Positions 56,689-64,000 of a stretch of 64,000 bases of DNA are shown here, piece after piece (the stretch's first letter is position 1; each line of letters begins with the position of its first letter). Source of the DNA: Streptomyces leeuwenhoekii (GTDB lineage Bacteria > Actinomycetota > Actinomycetes > Streptomycetales > Streptomycetaceae). Location: contig NZ_LN831790.1 in NCBI RefSeq assembly GCF_001013905.1, positions 6,338,001-6,402,000 on the forward strand. Direction: 5' to 3'. Both the position numbers and the translations under genes were made by a program. The notes below the pieces were generated by a model. The model searched no databases. It had not been told where the DNA came from and worked only from the letters and a program-made list of their open reading frames with translations.

Positions 56689-59600
56689 ATGGCCTCGTCG
56701 CCGCCCACCCCTTCCGCCGACAGCCGGACCCGCGTGTCCGCCCTGCGAGAGGCGCTCGCCACCCGTGTGGTCGTCGCCGACGGGGCGATGGGCACCATGC
56801 TCCAGGCGCAGAACCCCACGCTGGACGACTTCCAGCAGCTCGAGGGGTGCAACGAGGTCCTGAACCTGACCCGGCCCGACATCGTCCGCTCGGTCCACGA
56901 GGCGTACTACGCCGCCGGTGTCGACTGCGTCGAGACCAACACCTTCGGCGCCAACCACTCCGCGCTCGGCGAGTACGACATCCCCGACCGGGTGTACGAG
57001 CTGTCCGAGGCCGGGGCCCGGGTGGCCCGCGAGGTGGCCGACGAGTTCACGGCCGGTGACGGCCGCCCGCGCTGGGTGCTGGGCTCCATGGGCCCCGGCA
57101 CCAAGCTGCCCACCCTCGGCCACGCCCCGTACACCACCCTGCGCGACGCCTACCAGCGCAACGCCGAGGGCCTGCTCGCGGGCGGCGCCGACGCGCTGCT
57201 GGTGGAGACCACGCAGGACCTGCTGCAGACCAAGGCGGCCGTGCTCGGTGCCCGCCGCGCCCTGCGGACCGCCGGCCTGGACGCGCCGCTGATCGTATCG
57301 GTGACCGTCGAGACGACCGGCACCATGCTGCTGGGCTCGGAGATCGGCGCGGCCCTGACCGCGCTGGAGCCGCTCGGCATCGACATGATCGGCCTGAACT
57401 GCGCGACCGGCCCCGCCGAGATGAGCGAGCACCTGCGCTACCTCTCGCGCCACTCGCGCATCCCGCTGTCCTGTATGCCCAACGCCGGCCTGCCGGTCCT
57501 GGGCAAGGACGGCGCCCACTACCCGCTGACGGCGCCGGAGCTGGCGGACGCGCAGGAGACGTTCGTCCGGGAGTACGGACTGTCCCTGGTCGGCGGCTGC
57601 TGCGGTACGACGCCGGAGCACCTGCGGCAGGTCGTGGAGCGCGTCCGCGGCGTCACCCCGCCGCCGCGGGACCCGCAACCGGAGCCGGGCGCGGCCTCGC
57701 TCTACCAGAGCGTGCCGTTCCGGCAGGACACCTCCTACCTGGCGATCGGCGAGCGCACCAACGCCAACGGCTCCAAGAAGTTCCGCGAGGCCATGCTCGA
57801 CGGCCGCTGGGACGACTGCGTGGAGATGGCCCGCGAGCAGATCCGCGAGGGCGCGCACATGCTCGACCTGTGCGTGGACTACGTGGGCCGCGACGGCGTG
57901 GCCGACATGGAGGAGCTGGCCGGCCGCTTCGCCACCGCCTCCACCCTGCCGATCGTGCTGGACTCCACCGAGGTGGAGGTCCTGCGGGCGGGCCTGGAGA
58001 AGCTGGGCGGCCGAGCGGTGATCAACTCGGTGAACTACGAGGACGGCGACGGGCCCGAGTCGCGGTTCGCCAAGGTCACCGAGCTCGCCAGGGAGCACGG
58101 CGCGGCGCTGATCGCGCTGACCATCGACGAGGAGGGCCAGGCCCGCACCGCGGAGAAGAAGGTCGAGATCGCCGAGCGGCTGATCGCGGACCTGACCGGC
58201 ACCTGGGGCATCCACGAGGAGGACATCCTCATCGACTGCCTGACCTTCACCATCTGCACCGGTCAGGAGGAGTCCCGCAAGGACGGCATCGCCACCATCG
58301 AGGCGATCCGCGAGCTCAAGCGCCGCCACCCGAAGGTCCAGACCACGCTCGGCCTGTCGAACATCTCCTTCGGCCTCAACCCGGCCGCCCGCATCCTGCT
58401 CAACTCCGTCTTCCTGGACGAGTGTGTGAAGGCCGGCCTGGACTCCGCGATCGTCCACGCCTCCAAGATCCTGCCGATCGCCCGCTTCGACGAGGAGCAG
58501 GTCGGCACGGCGCTGGACCTGATCTACGACCGCCGCCGTGAGGGCTACGACCCGCTGCAGCGGCTGATGGAGCTGTTCGAGGGCGCCACCGCCAAGTCGC
58601 TGAAGGCGTCCAAGGCCGAGGAGCTGGCCGCCCTGCCGCTGGACGAGCGCCTCAAGCGCCGCATCATCGACGGCGAGCGCAACGGCCTGGAGGCCGACCT
58701 GGACGAGGCCCTCGCCCGGCGGCCCGCGCTGGAGATCGTCAACGAGACCCTGCTCGACGGCATGAAGGTGGTCGGCGAGCTGTTCGGCTCCGGCCAGATG
58801 CAGCTGCCGTTCGTGCTCCAGTCCGCCGAGGTGATGAAGACCGCGGTGGCCTACCTCGAGCCGCACATGGAGAAGACCGACGAGGCGGGCAAGGGCACGA
58901 TCGTGCTGGCCACCGTGCGCGGCGACGTGCACGACATCGGCAAGAACCTCGTCGACATCATCCTGTCCAACAACGGCTACAACGTCGTCAACCTGGGCAT
59001 CAAGCAGCCGGTCTCGGCGATCCTGGAGGCCGCCGAGGAGCACCGGGCCGACGTCATCGGCATGTCCGGGCTGCTGGTGAAATCCACGGTGATCATGAAG
59101 GAGAACCTGGAGGAGCTCAACCAGCGCGGTCTGGCGGCCAGGTTCCCGGTCATCCTCGGCGGCGCGGCCCTCACCCGCGCCTACGTCGAGCAGGACCTGC
59201 ACGAGATCTACGAAGGCGAAGTCCGCTACGCCCGCGACGCGTTCGAGGGCCTGCGCCTGATGGACGCCCTCATCGGCATCAAGCGGGGCGTGCCCGGCGC
59301 CAAGCTGCCGGAGCTGAGGCAGCGCCGGGTCAAGGCGGCGGCGACGGCCGTGGCCGAGGAGCGGCCCGAGGCCGGGCACGTGCGGTCCGACGTGGCCACC
59401 GACAACCCGGTGCCCGAGCCCCCGTTCTGGGGCACGCGGGTGGTCAAGGGCATCCAGCTCAAGGAGTACGCGAGCTGGCTCGACGAGGGCGCCCTGTTCA
59501 AGGGCCAGTGGGGCCTGAAGCAGGCCCGCACCGGCGAGGGGCCGACGTACGAGGAGCTGGTCGAGACCGAGGGACGGCCCCGGCTGCGCGGTCTGCTGGA

Positions 59601-60204
59601 CCGCCTCCAGACCGAGAACCTGCTGGAAGCGGCCGTCGTCTACGGCTACTTCCCGTGCGTGTCCAAGGACGACGACCTGATCGTCCTGGACGAGGGGGGC
59701 AACGAGCGCACCCGCTTCACCTTCCCCCGCCAGCGGCGCGGCCGGCGCCTGTGCCTGGCCGACTTCTTCCGCCCGGAGGAGTCCGGCGAGCGGGACGTCG
59801 TCGGCTTCCAGGTCGTCACCGTGGGCTCCCGGATCGGCACGGAGACCGCTCGCCTGTTCGAGTCCAACGCCTATCGGGACTACCTCGAACTGCACGGCCT
59901 GTCCGTGCAGTTGGCCGAGGCGCTCGCCGAGTACTGGCACGCGCGCGTGCGCGCCGAACTGGGCTTCGCGGGCGAGGACCCGCAGGAGATGCAGGGCATG
60001 TTCGAACTGAAGTACCGCGGCGCCCGTTTCTCCCTCGGGTACGGCGCCTGCCCCGACCTGGAGGACCGCGCCAAGATCGCCGACCTGCTCGGGCCGGAGC
60101 GCATCGGCGTCCACCTGTCGGAGGAGTTCCAGCTCCACCCCGAGCAGTCCACCGACGCCATCGTCATCCACCACCCGGAGGCGAAGTACTTCAACGCCCG
60201 CTGA
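56689..60204 (+). CDS. metH: cobalamin-dependent methionine synthase
   Basis: A 1171-residue four-module enzyme that transfers a methyl group from methyl-THF to homocysteine through B12. The homocysteine domain has zinc ligands Cys238 (GLNCATG) and Cys304-Cys305 (GGCCGTTPEH). A pterin-binding domain follows (AIGERTNANGSKKF). The B12 domain has DVHDIGKN with lower ligand His748, and the C-terminal SAM reactivation domain ends near HPEAKYFNAR with RGARFSLGYGACPD. The ATG at 56689 follows AAGGGAG. Length is as expected. It is divergent from gylR and separated from the next gene by a palindrome. Confidence 0.97.
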   Translation: MASSPPTPSADSRTRVSALREALATRVVVADGAMGTMLQAQNPTLDDFQQLEGCNEVLNLTRPDIVRSVHEAYYAAGVDCVETNTFGANHSALGEYDIPDRVYELSEAGARVAREVADEFTAGDGRPRWVLGSMGPGTKLPTLGHAPYTTLRDAYQRNAEGLLAGGADALLVETTQDLLQTKAAVLGARRALRTAGLDAPLIVSVTVETTGTMLLGSEIGAALTALEPLGIDMIGLNCATGPAEMSEHLRYLSRHSRIPLSCMPNAGLPVLGKDGAHYPLTAPELADAQETFVREYGLSLVGGCCGTTPEHLRQVVERVRGVTPPPRDPQPEPGAASLYQSVPFRQDTSYLAIGERTNANGSKKFREAMLDGRWDDCVEMAREQIREGAHMLDLCVDYVGRDGVADMEELAGRFATASTLPIVLDSTEVEVLRAGLEKLGGRAVINSVNYEDGDGPESRFAKVTELAREHGAALIALTIDEEGQARTAEKKVEIAERLIADLTGTWGIHEEDILIDCLTFTICTGQEESRKDGIATIEAIRELKRRHPKVQTTLGLSNISFGLNPAARILLNSVFLDECVKAGLDSAIVHASKILPIARFDEEQVGTALDLIYDRRREGYDPLQRLMELFEGATAKSLKASKAEELAALPLDERLKRRIIDGERNGLEADLDEALARRPALEIVNETLLDGMKVVGELFGSGQMQLPFVLQSAEVMKTAVAYLEPHMEKTDEAGKGTIVLATVRGDVHDIGKNLVDIILSNNGYNVVNLGIKQPVSAILEAAEEHRADVIGMSGLLVKSTVIMKENLEELNQRGLAARFPVILGGAALTRAYVEQDLHEIYEGEVRYARDAFEGLRLMDALIGIKRGVPGAKLPELRQRRVKAAATAVAEERPEAGHVRSDVATDNPVPEPPFWGTRVVKGIQLKEYASWLDEGALFKGQWGLKQARTGEGPTYEELVETEGRPRLRGLLDRLQTENLLEAAVVYGYFPCVSKDDDLIVLDEGGNERTRFTFPRQRRGRRLCLADFFRPEESGERDVVGFQVVTVGSRIGTETARLFESNAYRDYLELHGLSVQLAEALAEYWHARVRAELGFAGEDPQEMQGMFELKYRGARFSLGYGACPDLEDRAKIADLLGPERIGVHLSEEFQLHPEQSTDAIVIHHPEAKYFNAR

Positions 60205-60249
60205 GGCGTCCGGGGGAAGGGCGCGGGCCGTTCCGGCGGCCCGCGCGAC

Positions 60250-60273
60250 GCCGTGTGCCCCGGGGCACACGGC
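60250..60273 (+). terminator. terminator of metH
   Basis: GCCGTGTGCCCC and its exact complement GGGGCACACGGC form a 24-base perfect palindrome, 45 bases after the metH stop codon. Confidence 0.75.
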
Positions 60274-60303
60274 TCACCGCAGGCGTTCCGTCCGCGCACG
60301 TCG

Positions 60304-60351
60304 TACACTGGTCGGTCCACCGCAGGCCGGCTCCCACCCGGGAGCCGGCCT
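60304..60351 (+). promoter_or_regulatory. promoter and 5' leader hairpin of the HAD gene
   Basis: A -10-like TACACT (60304-60309) is followed by AGGCCGGCTCCC and GGGAGCCGGCCT (60324-60351), a 12-bp stem with an ACCC loop. The strong ribosome site AAGGAGGTACG comes after the hairpin. The stem would be part of the leader RNA. Confidence 0.55.
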
Positions 60352-60376
60352 GATCGTCCCTCAAGGAGGTACGTGG

Positions 60377-61117
60377 ATGACCAGTACGGTGCCCGCACTC
60401 GGAACCCTTCCCACAACCGCCGGCTCCGCCCGGCCGGGGAAGGTCCGGACCGCCGACGGCAGTGCCCTTCAGGCCGTGCTCCTCGACATGGACGGCACCC
60501 TGGTGGACACCGAGGGCTTCTGGTGGGACGTCGAGGTCGAGGTCTTCGCCTCGCTCGGGCACACGCTCGACGAGTCCTGGCGCCATGTCGTGGTCGGGGG
60601 CCCCATGAGCCGCAGCGCGGGCTTTCTGATCGAGGCCACCGGCGCCGCCATCACCCTCCCCGAACTCACGGTGCTGCTCAACAAGGGCTTCGAGGAACGC
60701 ATCCAGCAGGCGCTGCCGCTGATGCCGGGAGCCGCCCGGCTGCTCGCGGAGCTGCACGAGCACCGGATCCCCACCGCACTGGTGTCCGCCTCGCACCGGC
60801 GGATCATCGACCGGGTGCTGGCGACGCTGGGCGCGCACCACTTCGCGCTGTCGGTCGCCGGCGACGAGGTGCCGCGCACCAAGCCCCACCCCGACCCCTA
60901 CCTGACCGCCGCCGCCGGACTGGGCGTCGACCCGGTGGCCTGCGCGGTCGTCGAGGACACCGCGACCGGGGTCGCCGCCGCCGAGGCCGCGGGCTGCCGC
61001 GTGGTGGCCGTGCCGTCCGTCGCCCCCCTCGCCCCGGCGCCCCGGCGCACGGTCGTGACCTCGCTGGAAGAGGTCGACCTGGCATTTCTGCGCGGGCTGA
61101 TGACGGAAATGCGGTAG
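60377..61117 (+). CDS. HAD-superfamily phosphatase (beta-phosphoglucomutase-like)
   Basis: A 246-residue HAD hydrolase. The nucleophile motif is LLDMDGTLVDTE (Asp37, Asp39), motif II is ALVSASHR, motif III is RTKPHPDPY (Lys) and motif IV is VVEDTATGV. The helical cap between residues 50 and 120 places it with phosphatase/phosphomutases of subfamily I. The first 30 residues are a non-conserved extension. The ATG has a strong AAGGAGG site. The substrate is unknown; sugar phosphates are typical. Confidence 0.9.
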   Translation: MTSTVPALGTLPTTAGSARPGKVRTADGSALQAVLLDMDGTLVDTEGFWWDVEVEVFASLGHTLDESWRHVVVGGPMSRSAGFLIEATGAAITLPELTVLLNKGFEERIQQALPLMPGAARLLAELHEHRIPTALVSASHRRIIDRVLATLGAHHFALSVAGDEVPRTKPHPDPYLTAAAGLGVDPVACAVVEDTATGVAAAEAAGCRVVAVPSVAPLAPAPRRTVVTSLEEVDLAFLRGLMTEMR

Positions 61118-61562
61118 ACGTTCACCCAGCGTACGGCGGTGATAAGGCGGGAATTCCGGGTACCCGTGTCCGGGAGATCACGGGGTGGCGCGAAGGGGAA
61201 TTCCCGGCCGCCGGACGAACGTGTTCCGGCGGCCGCCCGCCGGGGGCGGGTTGTGACGTTCGCCACGCGAGACGGGGTCGACAAAGAGTCTCTCGTGTGC
61301 TGAGGGCGGCCCTCCGGGTGCTACCGAGGGGCCTATGTGTCCTGATTGGTGGAACCCTGCACCAATCCTTCCCCTGTCGGGTTTTCGGACTGTCCGCACC
61401 CGGTTTCGCTGCGTGATGGGGCCTCAACTTCGGTGTCCGCGAACCGTGCTGCGGGCGCGGACTAATCTCGTCGCGAGAACATCACCCCCACGTCCCCGTG
61501 ATCCGCTGCGCCACCCCTGCATGCCGGATACACGGACCCGACAGTCCTGGAGTAACCCGAGC
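61118..61562. other. intergenic region upstream of the peptide-binding protein genes
   Basis: No gene is supported in these 445 bases. A 10-bp inverted repeat, GGCCGCCGGA/TCCGGCGGCC (61206-61234), may terminate the HAD transcript. A second palindrome at 61344-61367 looks like an operator. The leader before the first binding protein is unusually AT-containing for this genome around 61335-61385 and may hold the promoter. Confidence 0.5.
61344..61367. promoter_or_regulatory. operator-like inverted repeat before the peptide-binding protein gene
   Basis: GATTGGTG and CACCAATC flank eight bases. The sequence is perfect over both arms and lies about 200 bases upstream of the first substrate-binding protein gene. 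No regulator is adjacent. Confidence 0.5.
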
Positions 61563-63167
61563 ATGAACCGCAAGACTTTGGTGCTGCCGGCCGTCATCGG
61601 TCTGCTCGCCCCGGTGCTCGCCGCGTGCGGCGGACCGGACGGCGGCAGCGGCGACGGTGACGCGATCGTCGTCGGCACCACGGACCGGTTCACCGCCTCG
61701 AAGGCTGCCCCCGCGCCCCTCGACCCGGCCTTCGCCTACGACGTCGGCACCTGGAACATTCTGCGCCAGACTGTCCAGACCCTGATGGTCCAGCCCCGTG
61801 GGGAGGGGGAGCCGGTGCCCGAGGCCGCCGAGAAGTGCGGCTTCACCGACACCGGCAACGAACGCTACGCCTGCACCCTGCGCGACGGCCTGACGTTCGC
61901 CTCCGGCGACCCCGTCACCGCGGCCGACGTGAAGTACTCGATCGACCGCGCCCGTTCGCTGAAGACCGACAGCGGTGTGTCCGGCCTGCTGTCCACCATC
62001 GACACCATCGAGACGCAGGGCGAGCGCGAGGTCATCTTCCACCTCAAGACCGCCGACGCCACCTTTCCGTTCAAGCTGTCCACCCCGGTGGCGGGCATCG
62101 TCGACCCCGACGACTACGCCAAGGACAAGCTGCGCGAGGGCTTCGAGGTGGACGGCTCGGGCCCGTACACCGTGCAGACCGAAGTCGAGGGCGACGAACT
62201 GGTCAAGGCCGTGTTCACCAAGAACCCCGGCTACAAGGGAACCTTGACGGTGAACAACGACAAGGTGGAGTTGGTGTCGTTCGAGGACGCCGACGCCATG
62301 GGCACCGCGCTGAAGCAGGGCGACATCGACCTGATGACCCGTGCCATGACGCCGGAGCAGGTCAGGGAGCTGTCGAACGCCTCCGACGACACCGTCGACC
62401 TGGTGGAGATGCCCGGCCTGGAGATCCGCTACCTGGCCTTCAACACCAACGCGCCGGAGGTCGAGGACAAGGCCGTCCGCCAGGCCATGGCCCAGGTCAT
62501 CAACCGCAGCGAACTGATCTCCCGGGTCTACGGCTCCCAGGCCGAGCCGCTGTACTCCCTGGTGCCGGCCACGATCACCGGCCACTCCAACTCGTTCTTC
62601 AACACGTACGGCGACCCGAGCGCGGACAAGGCCAGGTCCCTGCTGGAGCGGGCCGACGTCAGCATCCCGGTGAAGCTGACGCTGCACTACACCACCGACC
62701 ACTACGGCTCGGCCACCGAGCTGGAGTTCGAGGAACTGAAGCGGCAGCTCAACGACAGCGGCCTGTTCGACGTCAGCATCGAGGGCACCCCCTGGAAGAC
62801 CTTCCGCCCCGCCGAGCAGAAGGGCGAGTACGCGGTCTACGGCATGGGCTGGTTCCCCGACTTCCCCGACGCCGACAACTTCCTCGCCCCGTTCCTCGAC
62901 GCCGACAACTTCCTCAGCTCGCCGTACGTCAACAGCGAGATCCGCAACACCCTGATCCCGGAGTCCCGGCGCGAGGCCGACCGGCTGTCCGCCGCGGAGA
63001 GCGTGACGAAGATGCAGGACATCGTCGCCGACGACGTACCGGTGCTGCCGCTGTGGCAGGGCAAGCAGTACGTCGCCGCGCGGGACGACATCACGGGTAC
63101 CGCCTACGCACTGAACTCCACCTCCACCCTTCAGCTGTGGGAGCTCGGCCGCGGAGTGAGCGGCTGA
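61563..63167 (+). CDS. family 5 extracellular solute-binding lipoprotein (oligopeptide type)
   Basis: A 534-residue lipoprotein. The signal peptide ends in a lipobox LAAC with Cys22, followed by a Gly/Asp-rich linker. The mature part has the DppA/OppA pattern: YACTLRDGLTFASGDPVTAA then DVKYSIDRA, DGSGPYTVQTEVE and YGMGWFPDFPDADNFLAPF. It would capture peptides outside the membrane for an ABC importer. The ATG was chosen because it gives MNRKTLVLPAVIG. A second similar gene starts 70 bases downstream; permease genes would be expected beyond the window. Confidence 0.92.
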   Translation: MNRKTLVLPAVIGLLAPVLAACGGPDGGSGDGDAIVVGTTDRFTASKAAPAPLDPAFAYDVGTWNILRQTVQTLMVQPRGEGEPVPEAAEKCGFTDTGNERYACTLRDGLTFASGDPVTAADVKYSIDRARSLKTDSGVSGLLSTIDTIETQGEREVIFHLKTADATFPFKLSTPVAGIVDPDDYAKDKLREGFEVDGSGPYTVQTEVEGDELVKAVFTKNPGYKGTLTVNNDKVELVSFEDADAMGTALKQGDIDLMTRAMTPEQVRELSNASDDTVDLVEMPGLEIRYLAFNTNAPEVEDKAVRQAMAQVINRSELISRVYGSQAEPLYSLVPATITGHSNSFFNTYGDPSADKARSLLERADVSIPVKLTLHYTTDHYGSATELEFEELKRQLNDSGLFDVSIEGTPWKTFRPAEQKGEYAVYGMGWFPDFPDADNFLAPFLDADNFLSSPYVNSEIRNTLIPESRREADRLSAAESVTKMQDIVADDVPVLPLWQGKQYVAARDDITGTAYALNSTSTLQLWELGRGVSG

Positions 63168-63237
63168 CGCCTTCCCGCCGCCGGGGCCGTGGACGACGGC
63201 CCCGGCGACTCGACTCACCGACGACAAGGCACAGCAC

Positions 63238-64000
63238 GTGAACCTGCGCAACCACTGGCCGGTCCTGCCGATCGTGGCGGGGCTCGCCTCCGGCCTGCTG
63301 ACCGGCTGCGGTACGGAGAACGGCGACAGCGGGGCCGACGGCTCCTCGATCGTCGTCGGCATGTCCGACGACGTCCTGGCCACCGACCCCGCCTCCGGCT
63401 ACGACCCCGGCTCCTGGCTGCTGTTCAACAACGTCTTCCAGTCGCTGCTCAGCTTCCCCAAGGGAGGCACGCAGCCGGAACCGGAGGCCGCCGAGTCCTG
63501 TGCCTTCACCGACACACGGGCCCAGGTCTACCGGTGCACGCTCAAGGACGGGCTCAAGTTCAGCAACGGCGACCCGCTCACCTCGAAGGACGTGAAGTTC
63601 TCCTTCGACCGCGTGCTGAAGATCAAGGACGGCGCCGGTCCCGCCGTCATGTTCACCACGCTGGACAAGGTCGAGACGCCGGACGCCAGGACCGTCGTCT
63701 TCCACCTCAACACGCCGGACGCCACCTTCCCCAGCAAGATCGCCTCCGGTGCCGGTTCCATCGTCGACCACCGCCAGTACGACGCCGACGGACTGCGCAA
63801 GGACGGCAAGGCGGTCGGCTCCGGGCCGTACCAACTGGACTCCTTCGGTGAGGACCAGGCCGTCTTCTCGGTGAACAAGCACTACAAGGGCGGCGCCGAG
63901 GTCCAGAACACGGGCGTGACGCTCAAGTTCTTCCACGGCGACCAGAGCAAGCTGAAGCAGTCCCTCCTGGACGGCGACGTCGACGTCGCCTACCGCGGCC
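63238..64000 (+). CDS. second family 5 solute-binding lipoprotein (partial, cut by window end)
   Basis: The first 254 codons of a second peptide-binding lipoprotein. The GTG start gives a signal peptide (VNLRNHWPVLPIVAGLASG) with lipobox LTGC (Cys24). Family-typical stretches follow: YRCTLKDGLKFSNGDPLTSK, VKFSFDRVLKI and GSGPYQLDSF. It continues past the right edge of the window. It is clearly paralogous to the gene before it, with the same layout but moderate identity, so a duplication within the operon is likely. Upstream spacing is 70 bases with AAGGCA as a weak ribosome site. Confidence 0.88.
   Translation, partial: MNLRNHWPVLPIVAGLASGLLTGCGTENGDSGADGSSIVVGMSDDVLATDPASGYDPGSWLLFNNVFQSLLSFPKGGTQPEPEAAESCAFTDTRAQVYRCTLKDGLKFSNGDPLTSKDVKFSFDRVLKIKDGAGPAVMFTTLDKVETPDARTVVFHLNTPDATFPSKIASGAGSIVDHRQYDADGLRKDGKAVGSGPYQLDSFGEDQAVFSVNKHYKGGAEVQNTGVTLKFFHGDQSKLKQSLLDGDVDVAYRG

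Noticed and set aside
56593..60270. A 1225-codon open frame opposite metH
   Set aside because: The plus strand encodes a full-length MetH with all motifs. The antisense frame is rich in Gly, Val, Leu and His with no domain.
1..64000. CRISPR arrays, insertion sequences, prophage or integrative element
   Set aside because: No regularly spaced identical repeats, transposase, integrase or phage structural genes were seen. The single tRNA has no flanking duplicated 3' end that would mark an attachment site.

Overview
The window is high-GC actinobacterial chromosome and almost certainly Streptomyces. It carries a chaplin pair (chpH-chpC) with a sortase signal, the mycothiol gene mshC, a four-cysteine SoxR, the gylR-glpF-glpK-glpD glycerol cluster and metH. 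From memory, the gene content and order match the SCO1655-SCO1710 part of the S. coelicolor chromosome core read backwards. I see no phage, insertion sequence, CRISPR array or biosynthetic gene cluster.

Left part (1-12.3 kb): the tail of a CitMHS-like permease, an MFS exporter, a lone MalK-type ABC ATPase, an aldehyde dehydrogenase/alcohol dehydrogenase pair, an MHS-type carboxylate permease, a frameshifted ArsR regulator, and two TetR regulators. The first TetR is divergent from an acyl-CoA dehydrogenase. The second is convergent with a MaoC hydratase. SoxR follows. Each TetR can be paired with its own palindrome, and each palindrome occurs at two promoters.

Middle-left (12.3-26 kb): a degenerate repeat block, an orphan BKACE-type beta-keto acid cleavage enzyme, a secreted Ntn-type acylase facing a secreted muramidase (NamZ family), then the most interesting set. 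An SDR, an acyl-CoA synthetase and a TetR regulator form one operon. A LysR gene with a small divergent ORF lies between it and a second operon of a phosphotransferase-fold kinase plus an acyl-CoA dehydrogenase. One TetR-like motif sits at the promoters of both operons and of the distant MHS permease. Together these genes have the parts list of a 4-hydroxy/4-keto acid catabolic route resembling the Pseudomonas lva pathway.

Centre (26-39 kb): a histidine-rich metal-binding protein, a quinone oxidoreductase, two DUF202 membrane proteins, a Nudix hydrolase, a DMT transporter, an APC amino-acid permease, the gluconate system (gntP, gntK and a divergent GntR regulator), YchJ, tRNA-Leu(GAG), an M20 peptidase and the chaplins.

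Right part (39-64 kb): a degenerate RecD2-like protein overlapping an aldo/keto reductase, an LLM oxidoreductase, CorA, the conserved phosphatase/DUF3090/SCO1664-family trio next to mshC, a PAC2 protein, the glycerol regulon under GylR, metH, a HAD phosphatase, and two tandem lipoprotein peptide-binding proteins, the second cut by the window end. Several genes (soxR, the gluconate gntR, the acidic 39-kb protein, the phosphatase and mshC) have a -10 hexamer 6-7 nt before the start codon, as in leaderless mRNAs.
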